Assembly (NCBI GenBank): GCA_002005505.1
Contig: KV908344.1
Location: 168,501 to 232,500 of the forward strand
DNA length: 64,000 nt
From: Botryococcus braunii
Taxonomy: Eukaryota > Chlorophyta > Trebouxiophyceae
Reading direction: 5' to 3'
Under the pieces are notes generated by a model. That model worked only from the letters and a program-made list of their open reading frames with translations, did not search any database and had not been told where the DNA came from. Positions 42,221 through 64,000 of the stretch are shown here, in pieces; the stretch's first letter is position 1, and each line of letters begins with the position of its first letter. Position numbers and translations under genes: made by a program.

Positions 42221-43309
42221 ATGGCTTCACCCGGCAGTGGGCTTTTTTCAAAAGTACTGAGAGGTGCGGTGCACATTTCTAGCACTTTGGGTGAGAATAA
42301 ATCATCTTCACTGGCATGGAATGACACGGTGATTGGTGGGGGCATTTCAGCTGACGCTGCAGGATCTGCCTTCCAAAAGGCTTATGAAAACACTCACATA
42401 GGCTTAGCAGGTGGGTGAATTCCTGCGTGAAGTCAGCACTGATTATTGTGCACTATGATGGGTTGTTTGGGGGTTGCACTGACATTCCTCCTCTGCATCT
42501 TTGCAGGGCTGGTTCCTATTGCTGCACTGTCTGGCGATGTAAGTGGAAACACAAGATGGTTTAGTCTGACTCAATAGTCTAATGGTGATCTCAAGAGTGT
42601 TGGGAAGCTCGCTTACTTGTTCCTTGCGCTTCATGGCCGCTCACTCACTGTGTCGTTTGTGTCTGCAGGGGGTTTTGCAGCGGGTGGCTGACATTGGTCT
42701 TGGTATTCTCATTCCAGTGCATTCACAAATCGCTCTGAACAGTGTTGCGTCGGACTACATACCTAAGGGCTCTTTGGGTATGCAACGACCTTATATCCAT
42801 TCTTGACAAAGTTTAACGCCAGGGCAAATGCAAAATTTCTGTGCACATGTTCTTGTTCAGCCCAGTGCCTCAGCACAATGCATATTGTTTTGCTGCCCTG
42901 GTTCTGGGTGAAAGGGGGAATAACCCATAAAGATAATTTGTTCCTCATTAAGTACTTGCCAATGCTGGCATTACACAGGGGAGCTGCGACAATGATCACA
43001 GAGATTTTGCAATGACCGTCCTTCTTATTACCGGCAACATTCTATTAGAAAAACAAAATGCATGCCAGACACTGTATTTTTGGGGGATATGCAGATCGGT
43101 CAATTTCGTTATGTTGCCCGAAGTCCGTGCATCCGTGCATCTCTGTTCCCGTGCTCGCTGACTGCTGTGCATAACGGGGATGTGCAGGGCTCTCGAGGTA
43201 TGCAATTTTGGCGTCCAGCGCTGTCATGTTTGCGGGACTCTTGAAGCTGAACTTGGCCGGACCTGGGCTGACCCCAACCATAAGGAAGCTTTGGCAAAAG
43301 GAAAAGTGA
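42221..43309 (+). CDS. SDHD: Succinate dehydrogenase membrane anchor subunit (SDHD/SDH4, CybS)
   Basis: Four exons with matching phases and GT-AG introns: 42221-42410, 42507-42538, 42669-42777, 43188-43309, giving 150 residues from ATG to TGA. The N-terminus (about 50 residues, Ser/Gly/Ala-rich with few acids) fits a mitochondrial presequence. Helix 1 is near GLAGLVPIAALSG. Helix 2 contains the haem-ligand and quinone signature H92-x10-D103-Y104 (PVHSQIALNSVASDYIP), with the same spacing as bacterial SdhD. Helix 3 is AILASSAVMFAGLLKL. It pairs with SDHC to anchor complex II. It lies head-to-head with SDHC. The small 32-bp second exon is notable. Confidence 0.9.
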
Positions 43310-52452
<9,143 letters not shown>

Positions 52453-52468
<16 letters not shown>

Positions 52469-52720
52469 CATTTGACCTGATGCTGAGGCAAGACTTGCCC
52501 GGCGGTTGCCGATGACATGTGACCTGATGTAGAGGCAAGGGATTCCTTGGCGGTTGCCAATGACATGTGACCTGATGCAGAGGCAAGAATTTCCCTTGGC
52601 GGTTGCCGATGACATGTGAACTGATGCAGAGGCAAGGTATTCCTCGGCGGTTGCCGATGACATGTGACCTGGTGCAGGGGCTAGAACTTCCCTCATCGGT
52701 CGCCAGTGACATGTAACCCA
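52453..52720 (+). repeat. Minisatellite starting at the bZIP stop codon
   Basis: About five copies of a 53-58 bp unit with consensus pieces gccgatgacatgtgacctga and tgcagaggcaag. The first copy overlaps the last codons (SGRQ) and the TGA of the bZIP gene, so the array began in the coding end or captured it. Confidence 0.85.
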
Positions 52721-53143
52721 TGTTAAGTTGCCAGGGGCGAGCAGCTTCTTTTAAGCGAGATCCTGGTTCCCAAGACCTCCTCTGAAGGGTTTGATTCCTG
52801 TTTTAAGAGTTACTTTTTCTTATCATTGACAACAGGCTACCTTTCACTATCATCATTTTACGTGCTCAATCAGTTTATCTTTATTGTCGGTTCATGGAGC
52901 TTTCATAAAAGATTGGACATGCAGGGCCACATGGGCAAGTCTTCTGAACTTCTTTTTGTGGCATTTGGTTGGGGATATTGCGAAAACCCAGGTATGGTTG
53001 GGGGCATTGCAGAAATATAAACAGAAAACATGTAGGCTCTTTGCAATTGCTCAATGGCCAGCTGTTGTCCTCATTTCAGCTCGGGACGCAAGCAGAGGGA
53101 GCTCATTGGTCTTGCACCTCTGAAATATGTTGGCCGTGGCCAT
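52721..53143. other. No gene seen
   Basis: The bZIP 3' end probably lies here. TGTAA, the polyadenylation signal of green algae, occurs at 52711. Nothing else was recognised. Confidence 0.45.
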
Positions 53144-53401
53144 GTAGGTAGCTGGCGTTTGTAGATTGCTGGGCGTTTGGCACCAGGGAGGAAAAGCCGT
53201 TGACAGAGAGGAACAGGCCAAGGTACTTAGCTGTCCTTGGACAGATAATTATGTCGGGGATGTGCCCTATGTGTAGGTAGCTGGCATTTGTAGATTGCTG
53301 GGCGTTTGGCACCAGGGAGGAAAAGCCGCCGACAGAGTGGAACAGGCCTAACTACTTAGCTGTCCTTGGACAGATATTTATGTCGGGGATGTGCCATATG
53401 T
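53144..53401. repeat. Tandem duplication, two 129-bp units
   Basis: 53144-53272 and 53273-53401 match closely (both start gtaggtagctggc and contain tttggcaccagggaggaaaa). There are a handful of substitutions. Confidence 0.93.
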
Positions 53402-53702
53402 TCCTTTAAGATGATTGAGACTAGGGCTCGCGTAATGAGTGTTTCATTACATTCATGGCGATTACAGTTGTATGTGTATCCTCTCATGTCAAGGAAATTG
53501 AGCTCGGAAGGAATTGCGACTGGTGTTATACCCAGATGGAAATGTGTAGCATGTTCCATTGACAAGGATTTGCGATTGGATATTATTTGTGTTGCTTCAA
53601 GGAACTCAATGCTGATAGCCTTAAGAACTATGTATGAAGTGCGAAGATAAAATATAGCGTATCATATGGTGGAAGGTGGGCGAAGGACCCGCTGGGATTC
53701 CT

Positions 53703-53963
53703 TCAGCAATTATTCGCTAGGCAGGAATCTATCGTGAGTTCGCCCATCTGTATGGCATAGGCAGCTGTTATCATCAGACTGGTGCTCATCAAATCTGTGG
53801 CCACAGGGTTGGTGACGCCAATCATGAAGTTTGTGTAGATAGGGAGATGGTTAAACCAGACATTGATGGTAAGATAGAGGATTAGAAGGATCATCAGTAA
53901 TGTCAATGGCACAGACGATTTGATTATCTTTGACTTGTAACCACAGCCCTTTTCTGGGCAGGC
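53703..53963 (-). CDS. Possible small membrane protein or exon
   Basis: From an ATG at 53963 the minus frame runs 86 residues. A short Cys/Lys-rich start (MACPEKGCGYKSK) is followed by a strong hydrophobic helix (VPLTLLMILLILYLTINVWF) and a weaker one. It has no recognised family and could be one exon of a larger gene or chance. Confidence 0.25.
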   Translation of the reverse strand, partial: ACPEKGCGYKSKIIKSSVPLTLLMILLILYLTINVWFNHLPIYTNFMIGVTNPVATDLMSTSLMITAAYAIQMGELTIDSCLANNC

Positions 53964-53984
53964 CATTTCAGCACGGCACAGCAC

Positions 53985-56891
53985 CTGACCCTGTTTGGTT
54001 CAAACCCACTGTTTTTGGGGTTAAGCCGGTAATTGAAGACAGTTGTTTCTCTCTGCTTTAAGTGTTGGGGAGGGCGATCAGCTGCCCTCCCTTGCACTTA
54101 ATGCGAGGTAGCTCTTGATGTCCCTTCCATTTTGTTGTCTGGAAAGTATTCTTTGTAGATTGTTGCGCAGGGTTCTGTACCCTGCTCGACAAGACAGAAT
54201 CCTAGGTTGTAGGTGCCTTTTGCAGGTCTCACAGCCTGTTTATGGCGTGCATGCTCAGGAAGTGCCAGCAGAGGCGTCATTTGATTCTTCAGTTCACCTT
54301 ATGATCAGGCAGAGAGATTTTTACTTCCCATAAGTAGCTTAGTGGGGTAGGCAGCACTTACATGTCCTCCGTGGAAGCTTTTGCGACTTTGCAAGCATGG
54401 TCCGGCGAGGTGCTTTTAAGCAGTGAGATGTCAGTCATTCATAGCGTCATTCATGGAGTCCTAATTATCAGTCGCTGGGTCGCCATGTGGTTTGCCATTG
54501 ATGTGGATCTTTATGAGCTTGGAAAAAGCCACTTTTCCATCTGACAGTGGTAAAATCCTGGCTGGATTATGGATTTCGGTATGTTTCAGTCTATGTAAAG
54601 TTTTCAGAGCCCTCGAGTCGCACTTGCTGCAGCTTTCTGCGACTGCTGTTTCGAGAGATCTGGGCCCTAATGTGCAGTGTGGAGTCCTTTACACACCCGT
54701 AGGGGGTGCTGAGCTCAGACTAGCGGGGTCCATTTGCCGCTTTCGACCTCTTGCACGCCTTAAGCTTGGTGATTGCATGGGACAATCATATCGAGTCTGG
54801 CACGGCCATGTCCTGGTAGAACTGGCCAGGAAGTGGAATGGAGCATTTTCTTATTAAGTGCTGAGGCTGTTTGCTGTAACCACGGTATTCTTTAGTCCAT
54901 TGTACAGATATGAGGCAGTTCTGGGAGTAGTAGATGCCCGGTGCTTGTGAAGGAACCTGCTGTTCCTCGTAAAGTCCATCTTGATGTTACTGATGTTATT
55001 GAGAGAGAATGTTTGTTTGAACAAAATATGTTGTGTGTCTACTCCATTGTTTTCAGGGATTGCCCAGAAGCAACTGGATTCTGATTCAAGGGACATTATA
55101 TGGATTGCAAGTTACGATTTTGATCTTGAGTTAATAGGGTATTCGACTACCGAGCTGTGGGTTTGAATAAATTAGCTGAATGCACTGATCGGAATGGTGT
55201 GGGGCTTGAGCGAGATCTGCTTCGCTGTAGGGCTGGAACCCCTGACGCAGTAATGTGCGCCAGGTTCCAACCGTCGAGAGTCTGCACCATGTTTGCATAC
55301 AGGTAACAAAGGAGTTCGGATTTGATTGATATCTCTCTGGAGGTCAGCCATGTTCAGGAGAGGACGGTTGCCGTTGGCTACTCCTCCTCAAGGATGCATA
55401 ATTTTCAGACCCCCTCAATCTGGATGAGGTTGCAAGAACAGCAGCACCAGGCTTCACACTACGGTAGCATCAGTGTGGTGCCTAGACGTATGTGGGAGTT
55501 CGGGTCGGGCTACTTACCTCAATGCCGACACAATCTGTTATTTTCTTGCGGGAGGGATTCTCCGTGGGACGCGGGCATGGGCATTGTGAGTTTGCATTGT
55601 TGCTTAGGTCTGTTAGACTTGTTATAGAGGTTCTGTGTTTGTTGACAATCGCAATTTCCACTGTGCATTCCACAGGGTGAAAATTACGCTCGTGGCGCGG
55701 ATGGCCAATAGTTAAGATTCCATGCTCAGGCCTGAGCACGGAAGGGCAGTCGGGGGTGTCATCTCCTTATTGAAGCGACACACTCCTGCCGTGTGTTAAT
55801 CAGGGATTCTTGAGAAATGCTTATACGTTCTGAAAAGCGGTTGGTGGGTCGAAATACACTCTTAAGATAGTCTACCAGCACCAGGTGGTGGGACATTTCA
55901 CGAATGGCCCTTGGCTCCTCTACTCATGAGTGTGCTCCGACTATGGAATTGTCACGATCATTCATATAGGCAGCACCAATGCCGTTGGCGGCGCTGCCAA
56001 GAGTATTGTTTGAAGCAAAGTTGTGTGGGGAATCGCCTGATGGGGTCTCAATTGAGAGCTTGTAGGTGAGGTTGGAGGCAAGTCATCCTTCTTGGACCTG
56101 GAAGGTTTGTTTAGCTGTTGTTTCCGTTAACGGGCTTGTTTTGAGTTTATGCACGAGGAAGGCATTCGAACAGACGAAGCTCTACATGCAGTAGGCTGCC
56201 AGATATGCGTGTTGCCTCTGCGTGTCACGTCGGCAAGTGGCCCTTCTGCTGGCAAAGCACTAGGGGTTGGTCAAAGTGTACTGGCCCTCCTGCCACGTCT
56301 GGTCTTAGTCAAGAAATGACAAAGAAGTAGATGAAGAGACACTACTTACAAGTGAAAGAGGGGCTGGAGGTTTAGTGTTTGACTGGGCTACCCTGCTGCT
56401 AAGTTTATGCCTTCCCCCTGGCTAGCTGCCGGTAAAGCACCCTGTGGAATAAAGGTTTTTTGAAGGACGATTTCTGGCATCTTCGTGATGTGCACATGCT
56501 GCTACGCAAATCGCGAATGGGAGGGTGCAATTCAGAACTGCATCCGGTTTCATTCTCAGGCGGAGGTGTTCTCCGGTTCTCTTGTATGTACACTATCCAG
56601 GCACTGAATGTAGAACATAATCAATCTTCGAATAAGTGAAGTACGTTGCTTACCGTTTTGTGAGCAAGTCTCGAAGGGCAGGCTGCAATTTTCTAGGCGC
56701 ACTTCGCTTTATAGCCAGATCTAGCTAGACTGTACTGTTGAGGAGGTTCCAAGCACGCTGACAGCTATAGCCTCCTGTCCCTGTGGACGCGGCTGTTTGG
56801 TTATGGCCCCGCCAGCACCTTACATGGGGATTCGAGCTTCCAAGCGGTAGACGTTGGTCTGAAAGTTATACATTTCATTAGACGGTTGTTA
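53985..56891. other. No gene seen
   Basis: Only short frames without recognisable motifs. No element ends or large repeats were noticed. Confidence 0.45.
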
Positions 56892-57169
56892 AAAGTCTCG
56901 ATTGGGTTGACACTATTAGGCTGACAGCTTCGGAATGCGACAGCCGAGCGGCTGGAGCATACGGATTACAAGTTTAACGTCTAGGGGGATGACCAGGAAG
57001 TTGGCCCGTGGATTCTTGCGGAAAAGCATGAAAGTCTTGATTGGGTTGATACTGTTAGCCTGATGGCTTCAGAAGGTGACAGCCGAGCGGCTGGAGCATA
57101 CGGATTACAAGTTTAACATCTAGGGGGTTGACCAGGAAGATGGCCTGTGGATTCTTGCGGAAAAGCATG
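56892..57169. repeat. Tandem duplication, two 139-bp units
   Basis: 56892-57030 and 57031-57169 are equal in length and differ at roughly ten positions. Both contain agccgagcggctggagcata. Confidence 0.95.
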
Positions 57170-58430
<1,261 letters not shown>

Positions 58431-58539
58431 CCCCCTTTTCACCCCCCCTCCCTCGCTCTCTCTCTTTCCCTCTCATTAATGGTGATAATATTATCACCTT
58501 TTAATATTTGCAAATTGGCCCCTAGATTCCGCGTCCCTA

Positions 58540-61500
58540 CATGATGGATTTATGGTATGCGGTTAGGATAGGCTCCACTCTTAATTTTAAATGCATTCCA
58601 TCCCCCATTAACCAAAAAAAATTAGGGTTCAGGGTTTATGGTTAAAAAGTGCGACCATCCAAATATATCCACGATCCACAACAGAACCGAAAGACCCCCC
58701 TACGCACGCATACAAAGTACCACGGTAATGACGAGCTTTAAAGCTTTGAATTTACACCAATTAATGGCCACGATGGTTGTCTAGCTATGCCAATATTGAT
58801 GGCCACTATCGATACACAGAGTGCACATGCGTGCACGTGCCAGATATATGGCCAATATATATGGCGCCAATCATCGTTGGCCACTACCAATTGCCACTCC
58901 ATCTATCTATGCCCCAGGCACAGCACCCACATGGGCAACTCGTCAACAGCTGCCATGTCCTCGGTACATACCTTCGTTGAATGAGCCTTGCCACCACGTT
59001 GGAAGACAATTGGAAAATGCTCTAATTCGAAAGCCCTGTGCCGTGAGCGTCGCTTTGCAAAATCACCGTGACTATGATCATGAATAGAAATCTGATTCAT
59101 GAAAAAACAACATGCATGACCACCACATGGTCATATGATGCATGCATGACCACCACAACCACTCAAGATCTTGGTCTTGACGCTTCTTTCAGACTTCCGC
59201 CAAGAATGCAACACATGAGGACACAGAACGAAAGATGTGAGGACACACCAACGAAGTCTCTCTGTCAATCTCGCTGGTCGGTAAATTCTTGCCTTGCCAT
59301 CCCTTTGCCTGATTATCTCGAACATCTCCTGCCCACCGATATCGACAATTCTTCTTGCAGGCACTGCGCTCAAAACTGTTGTGGCTTGCAAACCTTGCAT
59401 TGGCTTGCCCAGCAATCTGTTACACACATGTCTATCTATCTCAGCACTCTTGGCAAGAATATGAAGAATAGTGCACGTTGAGGGTCCTCTTTCAAGGTTC
59501 TCGGCCGAATCCGCAGTACCAAATGCCATCAGTAGGATAGTCGGCCATTGGTTGGAACAAGTTTCAGAGATACCCATGCCACCAAGTGCTGCACCTTTGA
59601 TCCATCCTCCGGGATTACCTCCAGTAAGGTAGACCCTCGAGGGAGCTCCCCAAAAATCAATGAATCACTTCGTCAAGACGAGAAGGAAAAAATGCAGTGA
59701 TGCCGTCTTTAACGTCATCCTCAAAAGAATGTGATAGTCCAAGCCTGTCAAGAATAGAAATTTCCGCGCCTCTCTGCCCTCCAACTCGTTTCCACATACA
59801 TGCTCGCAGCGCATTTCCGGACACTAGTGTCTGTACTGCAGCAGTACTCTAGTAGTAGCTACTACTACAACCCAAATAGCGCACCATTCCCCCAACACTC
59901 GCCCGCCATTGGCAGACTACTGGACTCCACGACACCCGCACCCCTTATGCACGTGCCTCACCTCCATCCCCTGAGGTGGGGCAGCCCCCTGAGGTGCATG
60001 TGGCCAGCGAACCCCGCTGATGCATTGTATGCATCATATCTGAGGCCAGCTACCCCACTGATGAATCGTATGCATCATATATGAGGTCAGCTACTCCCGC
60101 TGAACGCAGCGCGCGGCAGGATGAGTTAGATGGCCCCAGCCATGACGTCAGTTGAGCGCCGACCCACGTGCACGGCCACTGTACCGTTCATAAGTTCACC
60201 CTCTGAGGCAGGGGGAAACCAGATCAGCCCTCATGAGGAAGCTTCAGCTTCCTAGGACCTGACTGACCAGACCTGATAGCGTGTCCATCATCCGCTTTGA
60301 GGAGATGTGACATTTCTCGGAGAACTTCCCCAAGCGTCCATGGTTAATCACACCCCGTATGATGATCAACCCCGAGAAATCTTTAAGGCGGGAGCCCCCC
60401 ATAGGGGCCCTCCTTAAGGGCGGGAGCCCTCATGGCCAGGCGGGAGCCCCCCCATAGGGACCCTCTTGACCAACCCACGGGGTGGTCGCCCGGTGCAAAG
60501 CTTCCGGTAACAGTGGGGCGCCAATTAATGAAGGGTGCCCCATGAACAAGTGCTGGCCAGGATTCTGAGTCTGCTGCGGTACCGCTCAGCATTTGTCCGA
60601 CAAATGTCGTCACCGGTGTGCGCTGTTACAGATGCGCATGCAGCTTTTAGCAGCTGCCCTTGCACCTCAACGACCCCGGCCTCCCAGTACGAACCTGACT
60701 GTACATACGTGTACATGCATGTTGTGTAAGCGCTTGTACAGCGCTTATGTAACACAACCTCCTGGCAGCGGTCAAGAGCAGGCCCCAAGCCAGCAATCCA
60801 ATTCGGGGTTTCATATAAGCCAGATATGCCTCGTCTGTCTATGGGTACCGACCCTTTACAGGTACCGACCTGTTAAATATGCAATCCAATCCAATCTGTG
60901 GGCATATAAGCCACATATGTCTCGGTCAGTCTGGGGTACCGGCCCCTCCGAAAGGGCCTGTCCCCCTATGGTTTTGTAAACCCTCAGAGCAATTGTTCCC
61001 AACACAATTTCCCAAACCCAACTCCTGGGCAGGATAGAGCCAAAGAGGAATCCAGGCATGGTGGCAAGTCTCTTGGAGCCTTCATAATTCCTAGACCTGA
61101 GGTCATCGATGGAGCCCTAACTGGAAATCCTATCAATTGATTTGCAAACGCATCTGCATGTCCTTGAGCGGCTGGACTTCCTCCTGGAGTTCCTCTAGCG
61201 GCTTGTATATACCAACCTTCTGAAGAAAGAAAAATGTCTTTTTCTTTATTTCAAACGTGCAACGAAACAGACCAGCCAGAGCAGGGTTGAAACTCGTGGG
61301 GCCACACTCTTCTCCGTACACCAACAACTTCCAAATTCACTGTAAAATCTCGAAATACGTATTTCAAGTATACTGGCCAGCAGTAGCAATGGTCCATATA
61401 TGGTATATACGTAGACCTCAGGTCCCTCCAGGCTGTCCTTAAGTCTGTCCACCAGTGCGAGCCATCTCCTTGATGTCGCCGACTATTTTAGACCGCCATC

Positions 61501-62341
61501 TTCTAAAACACAAGCGGCACATGGCATGTCCCTGGCCGTTCGTAGCCATCAATCAAATTGCTTTCGGAGATCACAAACCTTGCTTTGTCTGGCATCGAAG
61601 CTATATAGCTGCCATCAAAGCCATACAGCTGCCATCGAAGCCATATAGCTATCAATCAAAGTGCTGCCTTAAGCGAAGCCATCAATCAAATATTTTCTTG
61701 GAATCGCAGACCCCAACTCAACTGCCACCAAATCTATCAATGACAGTGCTCTCATTACCGCCACCATCAATAAGAAGTACTTTCTGAAATCGCAGACCTT
61801 GCCGGGTCTGCCACCGAAGCTATGAATCAATGTAATCTCCTCATCAAAGCCATCAATCAAAGTACTCTCTGAAATCGCAGACCTTCCCGCGTCTGCCCTT
61901 GCACACAAAAGCAGTCCGGCTCATGTAGAGAGGCTGCTGGAAGACCTCCAGGGGCCCTTCCGAAAAGTCTGCACTCCTCCTCTGCCGAGGCCGCAGAAAC
62001 CGCTGCGGCTTCATCGTTCGCACCACCGCCTCCACCTCACAACGACACATCACCTATCCATTCCCCGCCTCCGTTAGCGCGCCCCTCCGTTAGCCCGCCT
62101 GAAAAATGAAGACGGAGGAGAAGCAGGCATCTGTGCAGGAATTCGATCAATAGACCTCTAGCTAGAGGCGCAAGCCGTCAGGAAGGAATCCCTTCGAATG
62201 AAACATTACATCCTTCAGGGAGAAGACTGCATGGGCTGCAGTCCTTCGAAGGAAATTAACATCCTGTAATATTCCTTCGAAGGATATATTACATCCATCA
62301 GGGAGACGACTCCATGGGCTGCTTTGTCACCAGAGAAGTGC
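58540..62341. other. No gene seen; dispersed short repeats
   Basis: Frames are short and lack motifs. A perfect 18-bp palindrome (half TAGTAGTAG) lies at 59850-59867. Two diverged copies of a 40-bp unit around catataagccagatatg lie at about 60811 and 60902. The phrase gccatcaatcaaa recurs five or more times between 61546 and 61862. A duplicated catgggctgc unit lies at about 62231 and 62311. Confidence 0.5.
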
Positions 62342-62551
62342 TCCCTGGTATGGAAAAGCATGGCAGGTCCCTGCATGCTCTCAGAGTGAGAGCGGCACTA
62401 GACGCTGGCTGACTGCTCCCCTCTCAACCCATCAAGCTCTGATGTGCACATGTGGTCTCTTTCTTTGCTGTTTTCTGAGTGGTCACACACTGTGCATGCC
62501 TCAGTGTGTGCATGCACGCGTGCGTGCGTGTCTGCAGGAGCGTGTGCGCAT

Positions 62552-62637
<86 letters not shown>

Positions 62638-62802
62638 TGAGGCATGCACGCGCATGTGCCATTGCTCAGTAAACAACAAACAAAGGGACCTCATATGCAC
62701 ATCAGGGCTTGATGGGCTGTAAGGGGAGCGGTCAGCCAGCGTCTAGTGCTGCTCCCACTCTGAGGGCATGAAGGGACCCGCCATGCTTTGCCTTACCAGG
62801 GA
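62342..62802. repeat. Large inverted repeat enclosing a (CA)n tract
   Basis: 62342-62511 pairs with 62633-62802 at roughly 85% by eye (for example gcactagacgctggctga on the left and its complement on the right). The (CA)n tract 62553-62632 lies between the arms. No coding sequence was recognised. Confidence 0.88.
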
Positions 62803-62833
62803 TTAGGATTTTGAGTGGTCGTACACGTGCGCG

Positions 62834-62947
<114 letters not shown>

Positions 62948-62974
62948 GGGGGGGATGGAGGGGTGGTGGAGTGG

Positions 62975-63250
62975 AGATGCGCCCACCTTCTTTTCAGATG
63001 GGTAATGCAAAGTGAGAGCCATTTCATAGCTGTAGTGCGGGGTGTGACCCCCAAGACCCTGCTCGGCACCGACTTCTGTGAGGGAGAGCAGGTGTGCACA
63101 GGGGTCCCCAGAGCCCAGGTCCCCCACCCACACTTGACAGTGGGCCACCTCGCAGTCCGGCACCAGGTGCCCCGTCACCAGCTGGTCCACCATCCGGTTC
63201 GGCACCCTCCTGCGCCCTCGACGTTCCCAGTCACCCACCTCTCCACACAT
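62975..63250 (-). CDS. Possible exon, unknown protein
   Basis: Between two microsatellites a minus frame reads like folded protein (NRMVDQLVTGHLVPDCEVAH, then QVWVGDLGSGDP). An internal CCCTCACAG could be an acceptor and AAGAAG/GTGGGC a donor. No family is recognised. It may belong with the exon at the right edge. Confidence 0.2.
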
Positions 63251-63284
63251 GCATGCATTCGCCGGCGTCCACACACACGGGAGG

Positions 63285-63290
<6 letters not shown>

Positions 63291-63375
<85 letters not shown>

Positions 63376-63390
63376 GAGAGATATATATAT

Positions 63391-63463
<73 letters not shown>

Positions 63464-63512
63464 AGAGGGGAGAGCATGCGTGCAGGAGCGCCCGCACCCG
63501 TGCGTGCGTGCA

Positions 63513-63565
<53 letters not shown>

Positions 63566-63672
63566 ACACACCACATGCACAATAATTGTAATTGGTCAGA
63601 ACCTTCTGTGTCGTTGCAGTGCATTTCCATGCCAAGTACCCCAGGTCCACTCCACCTCAACCCCCCCCCCCC

Positions 63673-63707
<35 letters not shown>

Positions 63708-63742
63708 CTACACACACACACACACACAACTACAAACACACA

Positions 63743-63803
<61 letters not shown>

Positions 63804-63810
63804 GAGAAGA
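63291..63810 (+). repeat. Compound microsatellites (AG)n-(AT)n-(AG)n and (CA)n
   Basis: AG at 63291-63370, AT at 63381-63426, AG at 63427-63455, CA at 63513-63571, then CA with CAA interruptions at 63675-63810. Confidence 0.95.
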
Positions 63811-63866
63811 CGCGTAAAAAGGAGGTTGGGGGATGGGGTGAGAAAGGAGGAGCAAGGAAGGAACAC

Positions 63867-64000
63867 CTGGTGAAGCGCCCCGTGGTAGCATCCAGGAGAA
63901 GCAGTGCGGCATTGTCGCAAGCCAACGCCACAAGGTCGTCGTTCACATGCATGTGTACCGCACCTGGGGCAGGACACGTCCATGCCACCTCAAAGATCCC
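63867..64000 (-). CDS. Partial exon, beta-propeller-like segment
   Basis: The minus strand from the right edge reads FEVAWTCPAPGAVHMHV, then NDDLVALACDNAALLLLDATTGR, and ends at a good donor (CACCAG/GTGTTC). Alternating hydrophobic strands followed by D-x-TG-R resemble one blade of a WD40-type propeller. The rest of the gene lies outside or beyond the microsatellites. The family cannot be named from one blade. Confidence 0.35.

Noticed and set aside
58619..58645. Interstitial telomere repeat (attagggttcagggttta)
   Set aside because: Only two or three degenerate units; not an array.

Overview
The window looks like a nuclear contig from a repeat-rich eukaryote. Three things point that way: spliced GT-AG genes, chromodomain Ty3/gypsy retrotransposons, and an APE-type LINE. 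A green alga (prasinophyte-like) fits the gene structures and the algal or plant style of the bZIP and gypsy elements. This is an inference, and I cannot name the species from sequence alone.

Layout. (1) 1-28.5 kb is a nested stack of retroelements. Element D is a minus-strand gypsy-like gag with an LTR, cut by the left edge. It abuts LINE-A (about 3877-22450). Gypsy element A (6206-19967, 476-bp LTRs, TSD ccagg) sits inside ORF2 of LINE-A. Gypsy element B (7820-14163, minus strand, 298-bp LTRs, TSD cagtg) sits inside the gag of A. Next is a relic of a second LINE (LINE-B, 22480-22939 and 28443-28550), split by a coding-free LTR element C (22940-28437, minus strand, LTRs of 1101 and 941 bp, TSD atctc). 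Elements A, B and C carry the same 13-nt primer-binding site. (2) 28.6-40.8 kb is mostly non-coding. It has palindromes, foldbacks, long dinucleotide tracts, a large inverted repeat and a few weak candidate exons. (3) 40.9-43.3 kb holds two divergently transcribed genes for the two membrane-anchor subunits of mitochondrial succinate dehydrogenase: SDHC/SDH3 on the minus strand and SDHD/SDH4 on the plus strand. (4) 46.3-52.5 kb holds a nine-exon plus-strand gene for a 531-residue bZIP transcription factor with a Yap/Pap1-like basic region and a conserved-looking C-terminal domain I cannot name. (5) 52.5-64 kb is non-coding as far as I can see. It has minisatellites, tandem duplications, dinucleotide tracts and a second large inverted repeat. 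A possible minus-strand gene enters from the right edge.

How the genes work together: the two SDH subunits would jointly hold haem b and the ubiquinone site of complex II in the inner mitochondrial membrane. Their head-to-head arrangement suggests shared regulation. Gypsy A has a complete pol and identical LTRs as read, so it is the likeliest recently active element. B lacks the integrase core and C lacks all coding capacity, so both would need proteins supplied in trans. The most unusual signals are the SDHC-SDHD head-to-head pair, the set of spacer-less perfect palindromes, and the heat-shock-element-like promoter in the LTR of D.
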